From Clarkia xantiana subsp. parviflora (Eukaryota > Streptophyta > Magnoliopsida > Myrtales > Onagraceae): a stretch of 64,000 nucleotides of DNA. Position numbers and translations under genes: made by a program. The notes under the pieces are model-generated. The model searched no databases and was not told the DNA's origin. It saw nothing but the letters and a program-made list of their open reading frames with translations. The DNA is taken from positions 16,474,763-16,538,762 of the forward strand of contig JAPTYO010000007.1 of the NCBI GenBank assembly GCA_036873135.1, written 5' to 3'. Below are positions 19,863 to 31,774 of this stretch, one piece after another (the stretch's first letter is position 1; each line of letters opens with the position of its first letter).

Positions 19863-22156
19863 ATGGCCGCAATATCTCTTCTCTGGGCGACGGTGGCGAT
19901 GCTGGTGACATCGTCGTGGTTGTTGACGGTGCAATCTGTTGACACCAACGGCGTGTACTCTCCGTGCTCGGACACGACCGTGCAGCGCCACGACGGCTTC
20001 ACCTTCGGGATCGCCTTCGCTTCCCGGACTTCCTTTTTCTACAACGGAAACAGCAGCGGCAGCTTGCTGTCTCCTTGCGACAGCAGACTATCCCTCAGCT
20101 CCGCCAGCTCTCAGGTTGCTGCTTTCAGACCGAAGATTGATGAGATTTCTCTCCTCACCATCAATACTTCATCTTTCTCTCCGGTGAGTTGCCTTCGTCT
20201 CTTTCATTTACTTTGCTCTTCGATTCGTACTGTCCAGTGATGATTGGAGTTGGTGATTCTCTCCGTGAATTCGAAATCTTCTGGGATGCAGTTAGCGTTT
20301 GGATTCATGCTACTCTACTGACTATTGTTACATTCAATATTCCAGATCAGAAAGGAAAACCTTCGTGTGATTCTCAGTTCGGAGAGTATGATTGAAAATT
20401 TAAAATCCACGAAGTGATTGATCTGCAATTGAACGCTTTGTAGTACTTCAGTATGTCTAATATCCATCCATTATTCCCAAATCTGCTTATTATGATGATG
20501 AACTTATTGATATCTCGATATAGAGAAGCATGACTAGGACAATGATATGCTCCAAGCCAACAATGTTGATGTTGGATAATAAAGAAATTACTCCTGGTAT
20601 TGCTGATTCATTTGACTGATTTAAGTACAACTTTGACTAGTTTTTTTACCATAAATATCATTTCAGCTGAAGAATTGAACTAAAGCTTTAGAAATGACAT
20701 TTTGACATCGAGTGCTAATATAAGGTAGCCTATAATAGGATAGAATCATTTTTATTCTTATATTAACGGAAGTACTATATTACTATCAGAAATTGTATGC
20801 ATTTCTCTTTCTCCGCTTTGGAAACACGAATTGCCTTTGTTTGTTCACTTCTTCTGTATACGTCTTATTAAACATGCTCCAGAGCAACCTCAGGTTGATT
20901 TTATCGTTATTTCAGCTTTCCCATTTCCTTTCTTTTTATTTATATAGAAAACTGTAAGCATGACAGTGTTGTCATTTTGGGTCAGCTATCTTTGAATCTT
21001 TCTATGTGGTCTCTTGACTTCATTCACTTTGAAGGTTCCTCATCAACAAATTCTCATTACCAATCATGAATTCTTTCTACTAAATTATCTGTGTAGATAA
21101 ATTTTATTCAACGCCCTAAGCAGGTCAGAACATTTACGAAATTTATTTTTACAGAATGATGTGCAAATAGTTAATCCACCAAGCCAATATGGGAACTGCT
21201 TAAATGATTGTCACTGCTTAATCTCTTACAATGGTAGGAAAGAGGGTACAAACAAGTAAATTTCATATCTGCATGTTTAGCCTTTGTTGATGTGAACTCG
21301 AATTACTGAGATGCATACTCTTTAAAGCTCGTGTTATGCAGAATAATTAGAAGTTTGTTTTGAAAGTTGCAAGAATAATTTTTTTCAGGCAGATAAGGTT
21401 TTGTAGAAATTTGAATGTTGGAGATAGGTGGACATGGGACTCTAAAATTTCCAAGCCATTAATTAGACTATATGCAATATTTTGTCTACCATGCCTTGCA
21501 GAAGAAAAATTCTTCTCTTTTTAATTTGAGTCTCTGAAATCTTTTATTGACTAGTGAGTTTAAACTTTGGACCATTTCGGAGTTCTATAGTTGATCTCAT
21601 GATTAGTATCTCCAATACCTAACTTTCTACTTACTCAACCGTATCAGGACTCTTACGGTGGTTATATGGTTGCATTTGCTGGGCGTAAGTATGCTGCAAG
21701 GTCGATTCCTGCTTTTGTTGCCAATGGCACGTACACAGTGACTAGTTTTACTCTTGTAAGTAAAAAAAGAATCTCAAAATCTTGTTTTAAAGTCTATTGT
21801 TGAAAAGTGTTTCCGTAAACTATGAAGGTGATCAATTACAGGTACTTGAGTTTAAAAAGGGCAGACTGCAAAACCTCTACTGGAAAAGAGATGGATGTGC
21901 TTCTTGCTCCTCAGCAAGTTCAAATTTGGTGTGCCTCAACAAGCAGGACTGTGCAATCAAAACCTCCAGTTGCAAGAACCATGGAGGATCCGTGGATTGC
22001 AGCCTCGGCATACAACTTGCTTTCTCAGGCACAGATAAGCACTTTTCCGTTCTCAATTCATGGTATGAAGTCGAAAATCTTCGACAATACTCCCTCTATG
22101 GACTTTACCAAAATCTAAGAGGTTCTCTAACTAGCCAGTACAACAACCTGTTCTAG
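19863..22156 (+). CDS. Secreted cysteine-containing plant protein (Expp1-like), 3 exons
   Basis: Exons 19863-20183, 21648-21755 and 21842-22156 join in phase 0 and encode 247 aa. Residues 1-25 form a signal peptide (hydrophobic LLWATVAMLVTSSWLLTV, likely cleavage after VQS). The mature part has CSDTTVQRHDGFTFGIAFASR, SPCDSRLSL and FRPKIDEISLLTIN, then GGYMVAFAGRKYAARSIPAF. The C-terminal region is cysteine-rich (CASCSSASSNLVCLNKQDC, KTSSCKNHGG, VDCSLGIQLAFSG). The pattern matches from memory a conserved plant family of unknown biochemical function annotated as Expp1; treat that name as tentative. A secretory or apoplastic location is inferred from the signal peptide and Cys pattern. The first intron is 1,464 bp with canonical GT-AG ends. 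Confidence 0.85.
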
Positions 22157-22438
22157 CTGTATGAATGTATCTTTGAACTTGTATTAGACTATGAACATGA
22201 TGATTTTGGTCATTTTCAGACAAGACTTTTGTCTAAATTAAACGTGACAACTGCTATGAGTTGGGACATTCCAACTGTGGAGTTGTTTTGTCTTTCATGT
22301 TTGGACGAGGACAAGGACTCCCCAACCATGTGTGTTTTATTCCTATATAACCACAAATTGACAATTATTAGAGCATCTTTTGTTTTCTTAACAAAACAGC
22401 TGTATTGAATAATAGTCAATTAATTAGTATATGTAGAA

Positions 22439-22483
22439 CGGGTAGCGGGAATCGAACCTACGTCGTTAGCTTGGAAGGTTATA
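22439..22483 (-). pseudogene. Nuclear fragment of plastid trnG-UCC (3' exon)
   Basis: The minus strand reads CCTTCCAAGCTAACGACG then GGTTCGATTCCCGCTACCCG. This closely matches the 3' exon of the chloroplast tRNA-Gly(UCC) gene: anticodon loop CTTCCAA, T-arm GGTTCGATTCCCGC. No D-arm or 5' acceptor half is present, so it cannot be a functional tRNA gene. It is best read as a short nuclear plastid-DNA insertion carrying substitutions in the variable-loop/T-arm junction. Confidence 0.7.
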
Positions 22484-24281
22484 GTCGATATTGATTCATT
22501 ATTTTAAACATTTCTAATTTAAAACCGAACATTAGACATTGGTTTCATTTGGCTTCTTTATGGAATATGGATGAATTTCCTACTATATATATATATATAT
22601 ATATATATCTAAGAATAAGTCAATGAAATAAATTATGAAGTATTAAGCTTTGCAAGTTGAATGGTTTATGGTAGCAAATTGGAAAGCTAGGGACAAGGCA
22701 TCTGTGTTACGTTTAGGAGTAGAATACAAACTCTAAGCTTTAAATAAATAATTCGAGATGTGACTGGTGGATATGATTGTAATTTATTCAAAATTTGGGG
22801 CCATTGTTGATCTTCCTCAAAATTTCGCATTCATTTTCCTATCTTCTTTTATTTTAATAAGAGTATAAAGTTACAGTTCAACATATTAATTAATAGATAA
22901 ATGGAGATTAAACGGAAAAACAAGTGTGACATGATTAATTGATTATGATGGTGAGTTGTTGGTCAATTAAACGTGAGCATTAGCAATTGGCTTTTTTCTA
23001 AAGTCCGTCAGTACATGCAGTATATTTGTTCTATATTAGACTAAGATATATATAGTTAAAAGTTGGATTGTTATACCATAATAGATTATTGGTTATTAAA
23101 ACTAAAAGAGACACATAATTAGGGTTTAATCCAACCATGGTCAGCTAGGATTGTCGGACCTAGACAACCTTAATTAGGGTTTGATTTAGTCATGGTTCAA
23201 ATCTTATAGGGTCCGAATTCAAAACATTTAGAGATTAAATTGTAAAAATAAAAATATAGGGACATAAATTAGGAAATTAAACTGAATAAAATAAAATTTA
23301 GGGCTATTACATGCAAGTCACGTGGATATTAAACAGTCAAAAGTAACTGTCAACTAACGAATACACAAAAAAATTATAAGTTCCAAACGAATTGCACTAA
23401 AAATATGCAGAAAAATAAAATAAATATTGAACTAAAAACAACATTGGTCAAACATACTATACTACTATTCACCGTTTTTTTAAAAGATATATATATATAT
23501 ATATTGAAACCTATTTACAAATTGTTAGTCCGCTTTAAAATGTGACTTGATAGTTTTTTTTTTTTTTCATATATATGATATGTTATTAATTTTAACTATT
23601 TATTTCAGAAAAAAATAATAATATGCGTTAATAGTTTATTATATTTGAAAATTAAAGAGGTTTTTAATTACAACATCATACCTCATCTTCTTCTTTTCTA
23701 CCAATACGATACAAGTATATAAGATAAACTGTTTTACGTAAAATATGTTTATTATTAAAATAAATATAAATTAATCTATAATTTTGAAATTAATTCACCA
23801 CAACACGGGTATGATTGGAAGCTGACTCAGCCACGGCTATCTACAGTGTCTACTTATTAAGCAGCCAAACTGTCATTCTCTTCCTCGTTACGGGCCGGCT
23901 GGCTCATCTCGACCGGAGGAACAATCTATATATATATATATATCTGCCGGCCTTTTTCACCTTTTTATTATTTTATTTTATTTAATTATATTTTCCGCCC
24001 TTCTAATTTTGATTTTAAATAATTTCTTTCTATTTTAATAGAAAATGTAAAATTTGCAATATCTGTAACGTAATTTATATATATTATCCGTACGTAGACC
24101 AGCTTATATGTATATATAGTAGAATATTATAGTAGGCTGCATGAATTTACTTGTATTATTGTTTTAGTGTTTTTTTTTTTTTGCACTCACTAAACACCTC
24201 CTACCTAACCCTAAACTCTAACCCACTATATATATATTAATTAGTACAATATACTTCACTTTCCACCTAACATAACAGTAT
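22484..24281. other. Intergenic; decayed foldback relative at ~23210-23470
   Basis: An AT dinucleotide run occupies 22584-22608 region boundaries. Around 23305-23350 the text ATGCAAGTCACGTG followed by GTCAACTAACG and later TTGGTCAAACAT resembles the right arm of the palindromic element at 1-545, with many changes and no recognisable left arm. No gene is supported. Confidence 0.45.
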
Positions 24282-24289
24282 AAATCACG

Positions 24290-25050
24290 CAGGGGTGGCA
24301 ACTGCTGACACGACACGACGACACGATCTGACACGGACCTGCTTTTTTTCGTGTCCTGATCTACACGAAAATCTGACCGTGTCTGATAGATCTGTGACAC
24401 GACTAGACACGTTTTTAGGCAAGTCCGTGTAGATCTGATCTGTAGGTCCAACGATAGACACGCAATGACACGACTTATTTGAAACTTAATATTTATATAA
24501 AGACCAATAATTTTGCCAAAAAATATATATAATTATCAATAATAATTTTAAAAATATTGCAACTATTCAATACATTAAAATATTTTAAAAAAAAACTTAT
24601 AATATAATTGTTTGTAATAATAAAAACTTATATAGACAAATAAAAAAAACTTATAATAAGATTTCATGTGCTAGTTTCAAGATAACTTGAAATTTAGATA
24701 TCTGCTTATTTTGTTTGTAATGTTCGATTTTTTATATTTAAGTAATTTTTCTTTATGAACTTATTATTTGTATAATGAGAAGATCCAATTATTTGTCAAA
24801 ATATGATGGTGCTTGATTTAGGATGATTTTGTAACATTTGTAAAAATTTTGGGCTAAAAAATGTAATATTTTTTTGGTGTAAAAACAAAATTCCGTGTCT
24901 CGTGTCTGTGTTCCGTGTGACACGATATCTGCCAACTCCCGTGTGTCACGAGATCTGCCTGTGTCATATTTAAAGTGATCTGTTTAGACACGAGAGATCT
25001 GTTGACACGTGTGTCACTAGCGACACGACACGACCTGTTTGCCACCCTTA
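24290..25050. mobile_element. Non-autonomous hAT element, 761 bp, TSD AAATCACG
   Basis: The ends CAGGGGTGGCAACTG and CTGTTTGCCACCCTTA are imperfect inverted repeats of the common plant hAT terminus. An exact 8-bp duplication AAATCACG flanks it (24282-24289 and 25051-25058). Subterminal GACACGA and GTGTCTG motifs recall the element at 2627-3145. The interior is AT-rich and non-coding. Confidence 0.88.
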
Positions 25051-25058
25051 AAATCACG

Positions 25059-25104
25059 TTATATTATTTTTATTAATAATATTATATACATCCTAATAAC
25101 TATA

Positions 25105-25136
<32 letters not shown>

Positions 25137-25324
25137 CGAATGTACGTAATTTTATATCCATTTATATTTCATATATAATTATAGATATCCATCCAAAAAT
25201 GTAGAATTTTAACCATTTTTTGTACTGCAAGTATAAAAGAAAAAAAATACTAGTTCTAATAAAAATTTGAAATATATAGGAGGTCATATTTGAGCCAATT
25301 AAAAGAAACAAGGAATCTAGGATT

Positions 25325-25387
<63 letters not shown>

Positions 25388-26503
25388 CCAGCGTCTATCG
25401 CAGGGGATGAGCTGCTCGATTAATTATTTTATATACTATACTAATAAAATTTATACTGTTCAATAGCATCCAGATGGCCTTCTTTTATCTTGATGTTAAC
25501 CGTGATGATATCCATTAACGATGAGATCTGCTATGGAGTTGTCTGGCCTACCATATATAATAGTTTGCCTTTTTACTACTTTAATTAAATTTAATTTAGT
25601 TTAATCAATCCTTAAGTATATATGTTTAATTATTAATACATTGGCCATATATATATAATTATTACTATGGTAATGTGAACCCTAACTTACAACTCCTTCT
25701 TGCGGTCCCTCCACAAAAATTAATTAATTAAAAGAATCTCATTTTTTTCCAAAAAGAAAGCTGAAAAGATTCTGTTAAATAGTTTATTAGTAATTATTTA
25801 ATTCGTTTAAAGATTAAACCACGATCTAATCACCACTAGTGTATTCTATATAAAGACGAAGATTAGGAGGAGGTAGCGAGGCTGATCTACTTATTCTTAG
25901 TGGCAATTCCATTTAGTATAGCTAGCTTTTATTTATTTATGCAAAATAATTCTCCCAAAAAGTAATATTTAATAGTAATATAATATAATCATAAATAATT
26001 AAGCAAGCATTAACTTTGTGCTCGTAATCGTAATAGTAGACAGCCGTAGAGTCCAGCGTACATATACTGTTATACATACCCTAACGAGAAAAATAATATT
26101 TATAATTTAAGACAAATTTATATTAATTATTTTTTATGTAGTTTTTTTTTTTTTTTGCCATGAATTCTTTATTATGTAGTTCATTTGTTAGATAATATGC
26201 TAATACAACTTAACTAGGATATACGATTTGTATTAGAAAGAAGACTGTATTGTAAATACGACATCATCATTTTGTAAAAAAGAAAAAAGAGAGAGACCAA
26301 TTATATAATATATAATAAAATATAAGTCTATAAATAGTTGCATTTGTCGTTTCTATCTATAGCAACTGAGTTTGTTGCATGATGCAGTGGAGTCCATCCA
26401 CATATATATTTTTTTTTTTGGCCAAAGTCCATCCACATAATTATATGTGCAATTACATAGACATCCAAAAATAAAGGGTTGCATAAAAGATAGTCACTAA
26501 TTA
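25059..26503. other. Intergenic AT-rich region with simple repeats
   Basis: AT run at about 25103-25135 and a TAA microsatellite (below). No gene or RNA is supported. GTCCATCCACAT occurs twice at about 26392 and 26428. Confidence 0.45.
25327..25387. repeat. (TAA)n microsatellite, about 20 units
   Basis: Uninterrupted TAA/AAT trinucleotide repeat of roughly 61 bases. Such tracts are usually length-polymorphic. Confidence 0.95.
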
Positions 26504-29500
26504 GTTTTTTTTTTTTTTTTTTGGTAAACAAAGGAGAAAAAAACAGCAACAACAAAGAAAAACAAGTTAGGTTATAACTGTCCTATCTTGTGACATGCCT
26601 AAAACATCATACACCATTAGGTGTCTTAAATCTCTAGGGAGACTAGTGTGGACAACAAAAGAACAGTTCATCTTCACGGCAGATTTAGCAAGTTGATCCG
26701 CAACCTTATTTCCTTCCCGAAAGATATGTCTAAGCTTGAATCTTGCAAATGATTGATGAAGCATCCTGCAATCCAAAACCAATGGCATTAGAGTTATGTT
26801 GTCACTAGACTCCTCCGCAATAAGGTTAATGGCTTCTTTTGCATCCATTTCCACATAAAGTGAGTCTATGTTGAGATTTTTAGCCATTTTTAACCCATCT
26901 CGGAGAGCCCAAAGTTCAGCAACAAGACTATTCGTATAGCCAATACGCCTTTGAAAGCCATGGATCCAGCCCCCAAATTCGTTTCTTAGAACTCCTCCAC
27001 CTCCGGCAGTACCTGGGTTACCAAATGCAGAACCATCTGTATTCAGTTTAACCCAACCAGAGGGAGGTGGAGTCCATCGAACCTGGATTATGGAGTGGGA
27101 ATGGGATTTCTGCATAGCGAACATGGATAAATTCACGTCCATGTGATGAGCTTGGTTAATGATGACAACAGACATGTTTGGCACGATAGGGATCCCTCTG
27201 AAAATGAGAGAATTTCTATTCTTCCAAATCATCCATATTTCCATGGTGAAAATACTGCACCATTCAATGCCCGATTGGTGCTTCGTTGAGTCCATACTAT
27301 TGGTGGCTAACCAAGTCAATGTATCCATCGAGAAGAAGTTAGAAATACTATATGGTGTTCTCAATTCTCTCCAAACATTTTTTGCCACATGACAATCCCT
27401 AAGAACATGGATAACATTCTCTTCAAAATCTCCACAGTTGTAGCATATAGGATTCACATTGAGGCCCCTTTTATGAAGATGTTGGGCAGTAAAGATCCTC
27501 TGATGGCTACAAAGCCAAATGAAAATTTTGATTTTTGGAATAGTCTTTACAGACCAAACCCACTTCCAATCTCCTTTTGGGAGATCCATACTTTTTGCTT
27601 TCAAAGATAACATGAATTTGTGGACAGCAGCAACAGTAGGAGTTCCCGAGGGTGACCCACACCATGTTCTAACATCTTTCCCAATATTTAACATACTCTT
27701 TGGAAGAGCAATTATCTTTTCTGTAATCTCATCAGGGATCTGAATAGAGATATTGGAGAAATTCCAATTTCCATCTCCATCCAATACATCTTTCACTTTG
27801 AGGCTCATTTCATGTTCCAGAAGAGGACCATGAACTAAAGATCTCAGGTTTGAGCTACCAATCCAAGAATCATTCCAGAGGTCAATCAAATTGCCACTAC
27901 CCACAATCCAACCCAACCCTTGATCCAATGTATTTCTTCCAACTTTAATAGCATGCCAATTAGAGGATCCTGCTTTTGGCATACCTCTAATAGGATTGAG
28001 ATATTTATCCTTCAAAATCCTAGCCCAAGGGTCATTGGATTTCTCAAGTCTCCATACAAAATTTGCAAGGAGAGCTTTGTTTCTTTCAAGAGAGGATGAA
28101 ATGCCCAGTCCTCCAAGCTTTGGGGGGAGCGAGACAACTTCCCATGAGATAGCATGCATTTTTTTCCTCTCCTCAGTTGTTCCCCAAAGAAAACTTCGAC
28201 TAAGTTTATCAAGCTCATTACAAGTAGTCACGGGAAGCATGGTACATTGCATAATATGATTTGGAACAGTGGTCATAACAGATTTAATGAGGACCATTCT
28301 ACCTGCAGGAGATAGGAGTTTGGATCTCCACCCTGCAAGTTTTGCCTTAACCTTATTGACAACAAAGTCAAAAGACTTCTTTGATTTTTGAGAGAGATCC
28401 AATGGAAATCCAAGATAAGAGCTCAAACTATCCACCTTTTTCAACCCCAGAAAAGCGGCCAACTGGTTTGCAATATCATTGTTGCAGTTTTTTGAAAAAA
28501 CAACTTGAGATTTTTCAAAATTAATTTTTTGACCCGATAAATCACAAAATTGATTTAAAACTTGCTTAATAACTGAGCAGTTGTTGATAGTTGCCTCGCC
28601 CATAAGGATAAGGTCATCAGCAAACATCAAATGAGAAATAGATAGATCGTTTCTTCCCAACTTGATAGCTTTCCAAGAACCATTTGCAATTTCTTTTTCT
28701 ATCAAGTAACTCAGGTAATCCATACATATAATGAAAATGTAAGGAGATAGGGGGTCTCCTTGTCTGATTCCTCTAGATGGTTGAAAGCTATCAAGTTTTC
28801 CACCATTAAAAAGAATAAAAACAGAAGTAGAGCACACACATTCCATAATTACCGAAATAAGGTCCATTGGTATCTGAAAATGAGAAAGGGTTTTAAAAAC
28901 AAAGTCCCATTCAATTCTGTCATAAGCTTTCTCAAGATCAAGTTTGAGAATCATTAAATTAGAATCACATTTTTTTCTCTTAAGAAAGTTAAGAGCCTCC
29001 CTGAGAATGACAACATTGTCAACAGCTCTTCTACCTGGTATAAAGCTTGCTTGGAAAGGGGAGATTAGCAACTTCATACATGGTCGAATTCTGTTCACAA
29101 TGACTTTGGTGATAATCTTATAAGCTGTATTACATAAGCTAATAGGTCTGAACTGTTTAACAAATTCAGGTTTATCAACTTTTGGAATAAGACAAATAAG
29201 AGTATCAATAAGGCCGTCAGGTAGTTTCTTTTTTTCAAAAACTGATTTGATCATAACACAAACAGAATCACCCACAATATCCCAATTTTTTTGATAGAAA
29301 ATTGGATGCAAACCATCCGGACCAGGGGACTTAGTAGCACCTAGACATTTAACAGCCTCAAGAATCTCTGAATCAGTAACAGGGTACTCCAACTTCCTCT
29401 TCATGGAGTCAGAGATGACAACGGTAGGAGCTAAAGGAAGAGTAGAATACAAAGAAACTACTTATTTGCTTGTCTCAAAGAGGTTTTTGAAATAAGTTTG

Positions 29501-29521
29501 AAACTGATATACTTGCGCCAT
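26504..29521 (-). mobile_element. 5'-truncated LINE (L1-type non-LTR retrotransposon)
   Basis: Minus-strand element. The poly(A) tail appears as a T-run at about 26504-26522, followed inward by a short 3' UTR and then the RT/RNase H frame. The readable polyprotein fades out at about 29521, so the endonuclease and ORF1 are missing; 5' truncation is the normal outcome of target-primed reverse transcription. I could not find a convincing target-site duplication. Confidence 0.88.
26567..29452 (-). CDS. LINE reverse transcriptase-RNase H, 5' partial
   Basis: 961 codons open from a TTG at 29450-29452; a UAA lies at 29462-29464. Upstream of that stop the same frame still reads QFQTYFKNLFETSK, the usual lead-in to this domain. 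Visible parts in order: SPGPDGLHPIFYQKNW, the catalytic LDLEKAYDRIEW, RGIRQGDPLSPYIF and FADD at ~277-280. A zf-RVT zinc-binding stretch follows (WLCSHQRIFT...CYNCGDFEENVIHVL). The RNase H domain (~805-940) has Asp in TDGSA, Glu in AELWAL, Asp in VEMDA and Asp in NKVADQLA. No internal stop or frameshift occurs over nearly 2.9 kb, so the insertion is young. It is often misannotated as a ribonuclease H host gene. Confidence 0.9.
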   Translation of the reverse strand: MYSTLPLAPTVVISDSMKRKLEYPVTDSEILEAVKCLGATKSPGPDGLHPIFYQKNWDIVGDSVCVMIKSVFEKKKLPDGLIDTLICLIPKVDKPEFVKQFRPISLCNTAYKIITKVIVNRIRPCMKLLISPFQASFIPGRRAVDNVVILREALNFLKRKKCDSNLMILKLDLEKAYDRIEWDFVFKTLSHFQIPMDLISVIMECVCSTSVFILFNGGKLDSFQPSRGIRQGDPLSPYIFIICMDYLSYLIEKEIANGSWKAIKLGRNDLSISHLMFADDLILMGEATINNCSVIKQVLNQFCDLSGQKINFEKSQVVFSKNCNNDIANQLAAFLGLKKVDSLSSYLGFPLDLSQKSKKSFDFVVNKVKAKLAGWRSKLLSPAGRMVLIKSVMTTVPNHIMQCTMLPVTTCNELDKLSRSFLWGTTEERKKMHAISWEVVSLPPKLGGLGISSSLERNKALLANFVWRLEKSNDPWARILKDKYLNPIRGMPKAGSSNWHAIKVGRNTLDQGLGWIVGSGNLIDLWNDSWIGSSNLRSLVHGPLLEHEMSLKVKDVLDGDGNWNFSNISIQIPDEITEKIIALPKSMLNIGKDVRTWCGSPSGTPTVAAVHKFMLSLKAKSMDLPKGDWKWVWSVKTIPKIKIFIWLCSHQRIFTAQHLHKRGLNVNPICYNCGDFEENVIHVLRDCHVAKNVWRELRTPYSISNFFSMDTLTWLATNSMDSTKHQSGIEWCSIFTMEIWMIWKNRNSLIFRGIPIVPNMSVVIINQAHHMDVNLSMFAMQKSHSHSIIQVRWTPPPSGWVKLNTDGSAFGNPGTAGGGGVLRNEFGGWIHGFQRRIGYTNSLVAELWALRDGLKMAKNLNIDSLYVEMDAKEAINLIAEESSDNITLMPLVLDCRMLHQSFARFKLRHIFREGNKVADQLAKSAVKMNCSFVVHTSLPRDLRHLMVYDVLGMSQDRTVIT

Positions 29522-29530
29522 CCTTCTTAA

Positions 29531-31095
29531 TATATTGATTGATGATGATAGATATAAATTCAACTAAAAATTAATCTTATATTCTTATCAAATTATTGTC
29601 ATTTTTTAATATTTAGTTTACTTTGATAATAAAATTTCAAGTTTTTTTTTAATAAGATACATTATTATTTCTATGGTTCTTATTCATTTACGATTATTTT
29701 GTTAATTTTTTAAAGTAGAAAAAAATAAACTAGCTTTATAATACAATGTTACTGCTACAATAGTTTACATAATTTGTGTTCTTTAAAATTGTCACGTATA
29801 ACATTTATGCACACTTTAAATAATAAAGTAATAAGTATCGAAACTCAAAAAATAAACCTGAATTTTCTGCCGAGTTTCTTCAGGTCCATCATCAAGTTTC
29901 AACGATCATTTATCCTTTCAATTCGTATAATCACCATTGTTAAGTTTTTCTTTATCATATATATAAAATAAAATTAATACCAGATCAATGCACATTGGAA
30001 TTAGGATAGTACCTCGGCTATGATTGGATGAATAGTTGACGATAATCTGCTAAGAGAGTCTGTTAGACTAGCGGTCTTCCGGCTTCTGTCTAACCATATG
30101 TACGTCTGAATGAATGACGCTAACCCTTTATTTATAGACGAAATCAAGGAGCACTAAATAAATAATAATAACTTTATAAGTCCTTCCATCCACAAGACTT
30201 TAACTTTTAGTCCCACAAAATTAGAATACTACATCAAATACCCTAATAAATATATATAACATGTGTATCACCTTACGAAGAAAATATAAATTTTTTATAT
30301 ATCAGCTTATGTCGCATAGCATATAAACTTCGCATCTAATTAACGACTATTTTTTATGATTAACAATAATAATAGTATCATCTTGTATTTTTCTTTATAG
30401 TGCAAGCCAAACAGACACCAATTTTCATCATGCGCCATACACGTGGCGCACGTCATAACCCATAATAATGAGAGAGTCAATTTTGCTTGTGATCTATATA
30501 AAAATGACACTTTATTAGCAAAAAGAAAAATCTATAAATAACTTAATATTTTATTATAAAACTATTAGCACAATATATAAACCAAAATATAAAAACGAGC
30601 TCACTTTGATATGTCACTTTGTTTTTTGCACGGGTGGTTTTATGAGGGGTCAATCAAGCATGTATCACTAGTAATATACTTATTTTATAATTAAATTAAT
30701 TCTCACTTGTATTAGATCAATCTGTATAAGAAAATACCGGTTATGAATATTTTTTTATTATTATAATTATTGTCAAATTTAAATTCATATTCTTTGATAA
30801 AACGTTAAATCACTACACCATAATTCATATTAGATATTAGATGGTTTGATATATTTTACTTGTACTATCATTAAAACTTCTATTCTAATTTTCAGTGACT
30901 AGGACCACCAGATTTTGCTCAACAATAATAAAAGTAAAATAAGAGAGGAAGGGAGGGAGGGAATGCTTTATTAATTTGTTTGCACTTTCTCATTTCATTT
31001 TTCGAAAACTCATGGTTAAATAGTAATATTTTCCCCCCTAATATATATGCTTAATGAATTTTTATTTTTATGTGAAAATAGACGTGAATAACTTT
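29531..31095. other. Intergenic AT-rich region
   Basis: No gene is supported. Around 30010-30160 a more GC-rich stretch ending with TTTATTTATAGACG resembles an LTR promoter region on the minus strand, but termini and a primer-binding site were not found. Confidence 0.35.
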
Positions 31096-31100
31096 CTAAT

Positions 31101-31288
31101 TGTTAGAATCCACGTTGAGCCGAGCCAAGCTCAACGGGTCAGCAGAGAGCAATCATATATGCAAGTGGGGTTCCATTCTAAAACCAATTGGTGATAGGAG
31201 GAGGTGGCCCTCTTGCTTATACTACTCTAATATACACATTCCAAACGGTGTGGTATTCCAGACTTACGGTGAAGTGTCTATTTCAATA
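31101..31288 (-). repeat. 3' LTR of the left TRIM half
   Basis: On the minus strand it runs from TATTGAAATAGACAC to GGATTCTAACA. It is preceded there by GAGGGGCAA, the purine tract. It shares AGCAATCATATATGCAAGTG with the other LTR copies. Confidence 0.8.
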
Positions 31289-31593
31289 TTGCCCCTCAAC
31301 AGGCCCTCTCCCAGGTCCAGGCCTGTCCCGGGCTCTGATACTATGTTAGATTCCACATTAAGCCGAGTCAAATCCAAAGGGCCAGCAGAGAGCAATCATA
31401 TATGCAAGTGAGCTCCATCCTAAAATCAATTGGTTTTAGGATGGAACCCCACTTTCATATATGATTGCTCTCTGCTGGCCCGTTGGGCTTGAATCGGCCC
31501 ATTGTGGATTCTTACATGGTATCAGAACCTGGATCGGACTTGGGCCTGGGAGAGGGTCTGTCGAAATCAGAGAGTCCTCACAGTGAGGGGGAA

Positions 31594-31774
31594 TGTTGAA
31601 ATAGATACTCCACCGTGAGTCTGGAGTACCACACCGATTGGTATATATATAATCGAGTAGCAAGTGGGCCACCTCCTCCTATCACCAATTAATTTTAGGA
31701 TGGAACACCACTTACATATATGATTGCTCTCTACTGACCCGTTGGGATTGACTCGCACAATGTCAATTTTAACA
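31594..31774 (+). repeat. 3' LTR of the right TRIM half
   Basis: Runs TGTTGAAATAGATACTCC to TTTTAACA after the purine tract GTGAGGGGGAA. It is 181 bp versus 188 bp for the left-half LTR and clearly diverged from it. Confidence 0.8.

Larger units (their letters stand above)
31101..31774. mobile_element. Palindromic TRIM retrotransposon (two fused inverted copies), TSD CTAAT
   Basis: The left half is a miniature LTR element on the minus strand: 3' LTR 31101-31288, 55-bp interior, truncated 5' LTR from 31344. The right half is one on the plus strand: truncated 5' LTR ending 31516, 77-bp interior, 3' LTR 31594-31774. Each interior has a Met-tRNA primer-binding site (minus TAGTATCAGAGC at 31332-31343; plus TGGTATCAGAAC at 31517-31528) and a purine tract next to the 3' LTR. 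The truncated 5' LTRs meet at a palindrome, CCATCCTAAAA...TTTTAGGATGG (about 31415-31445). The whole structure is flanked by CTAAT at 31096-31100 and 31775-31779. No protein is encoded, as usual for TRIMs. Confidence 0.85.

Noticed and set aside
22439..22483. Functional tRNA-Gly gene
   Set aside because: The 5' acceptor strand and D-arm are missing; only the 3' half is present.
26567..29452. Host ribonuclease H gene
   Set aside because: The RNase H domain is preceded by a LINE reverse transcriptase and zf-RVT region and followed by a poly(A) tail.
31100..31411. 103-codon frame with internal repeat (CKWGS, SNHICK)
   Set aside because: The repeat is simply the two TRIM LTR copies read in one frame; TRIMs do not encode proteins.
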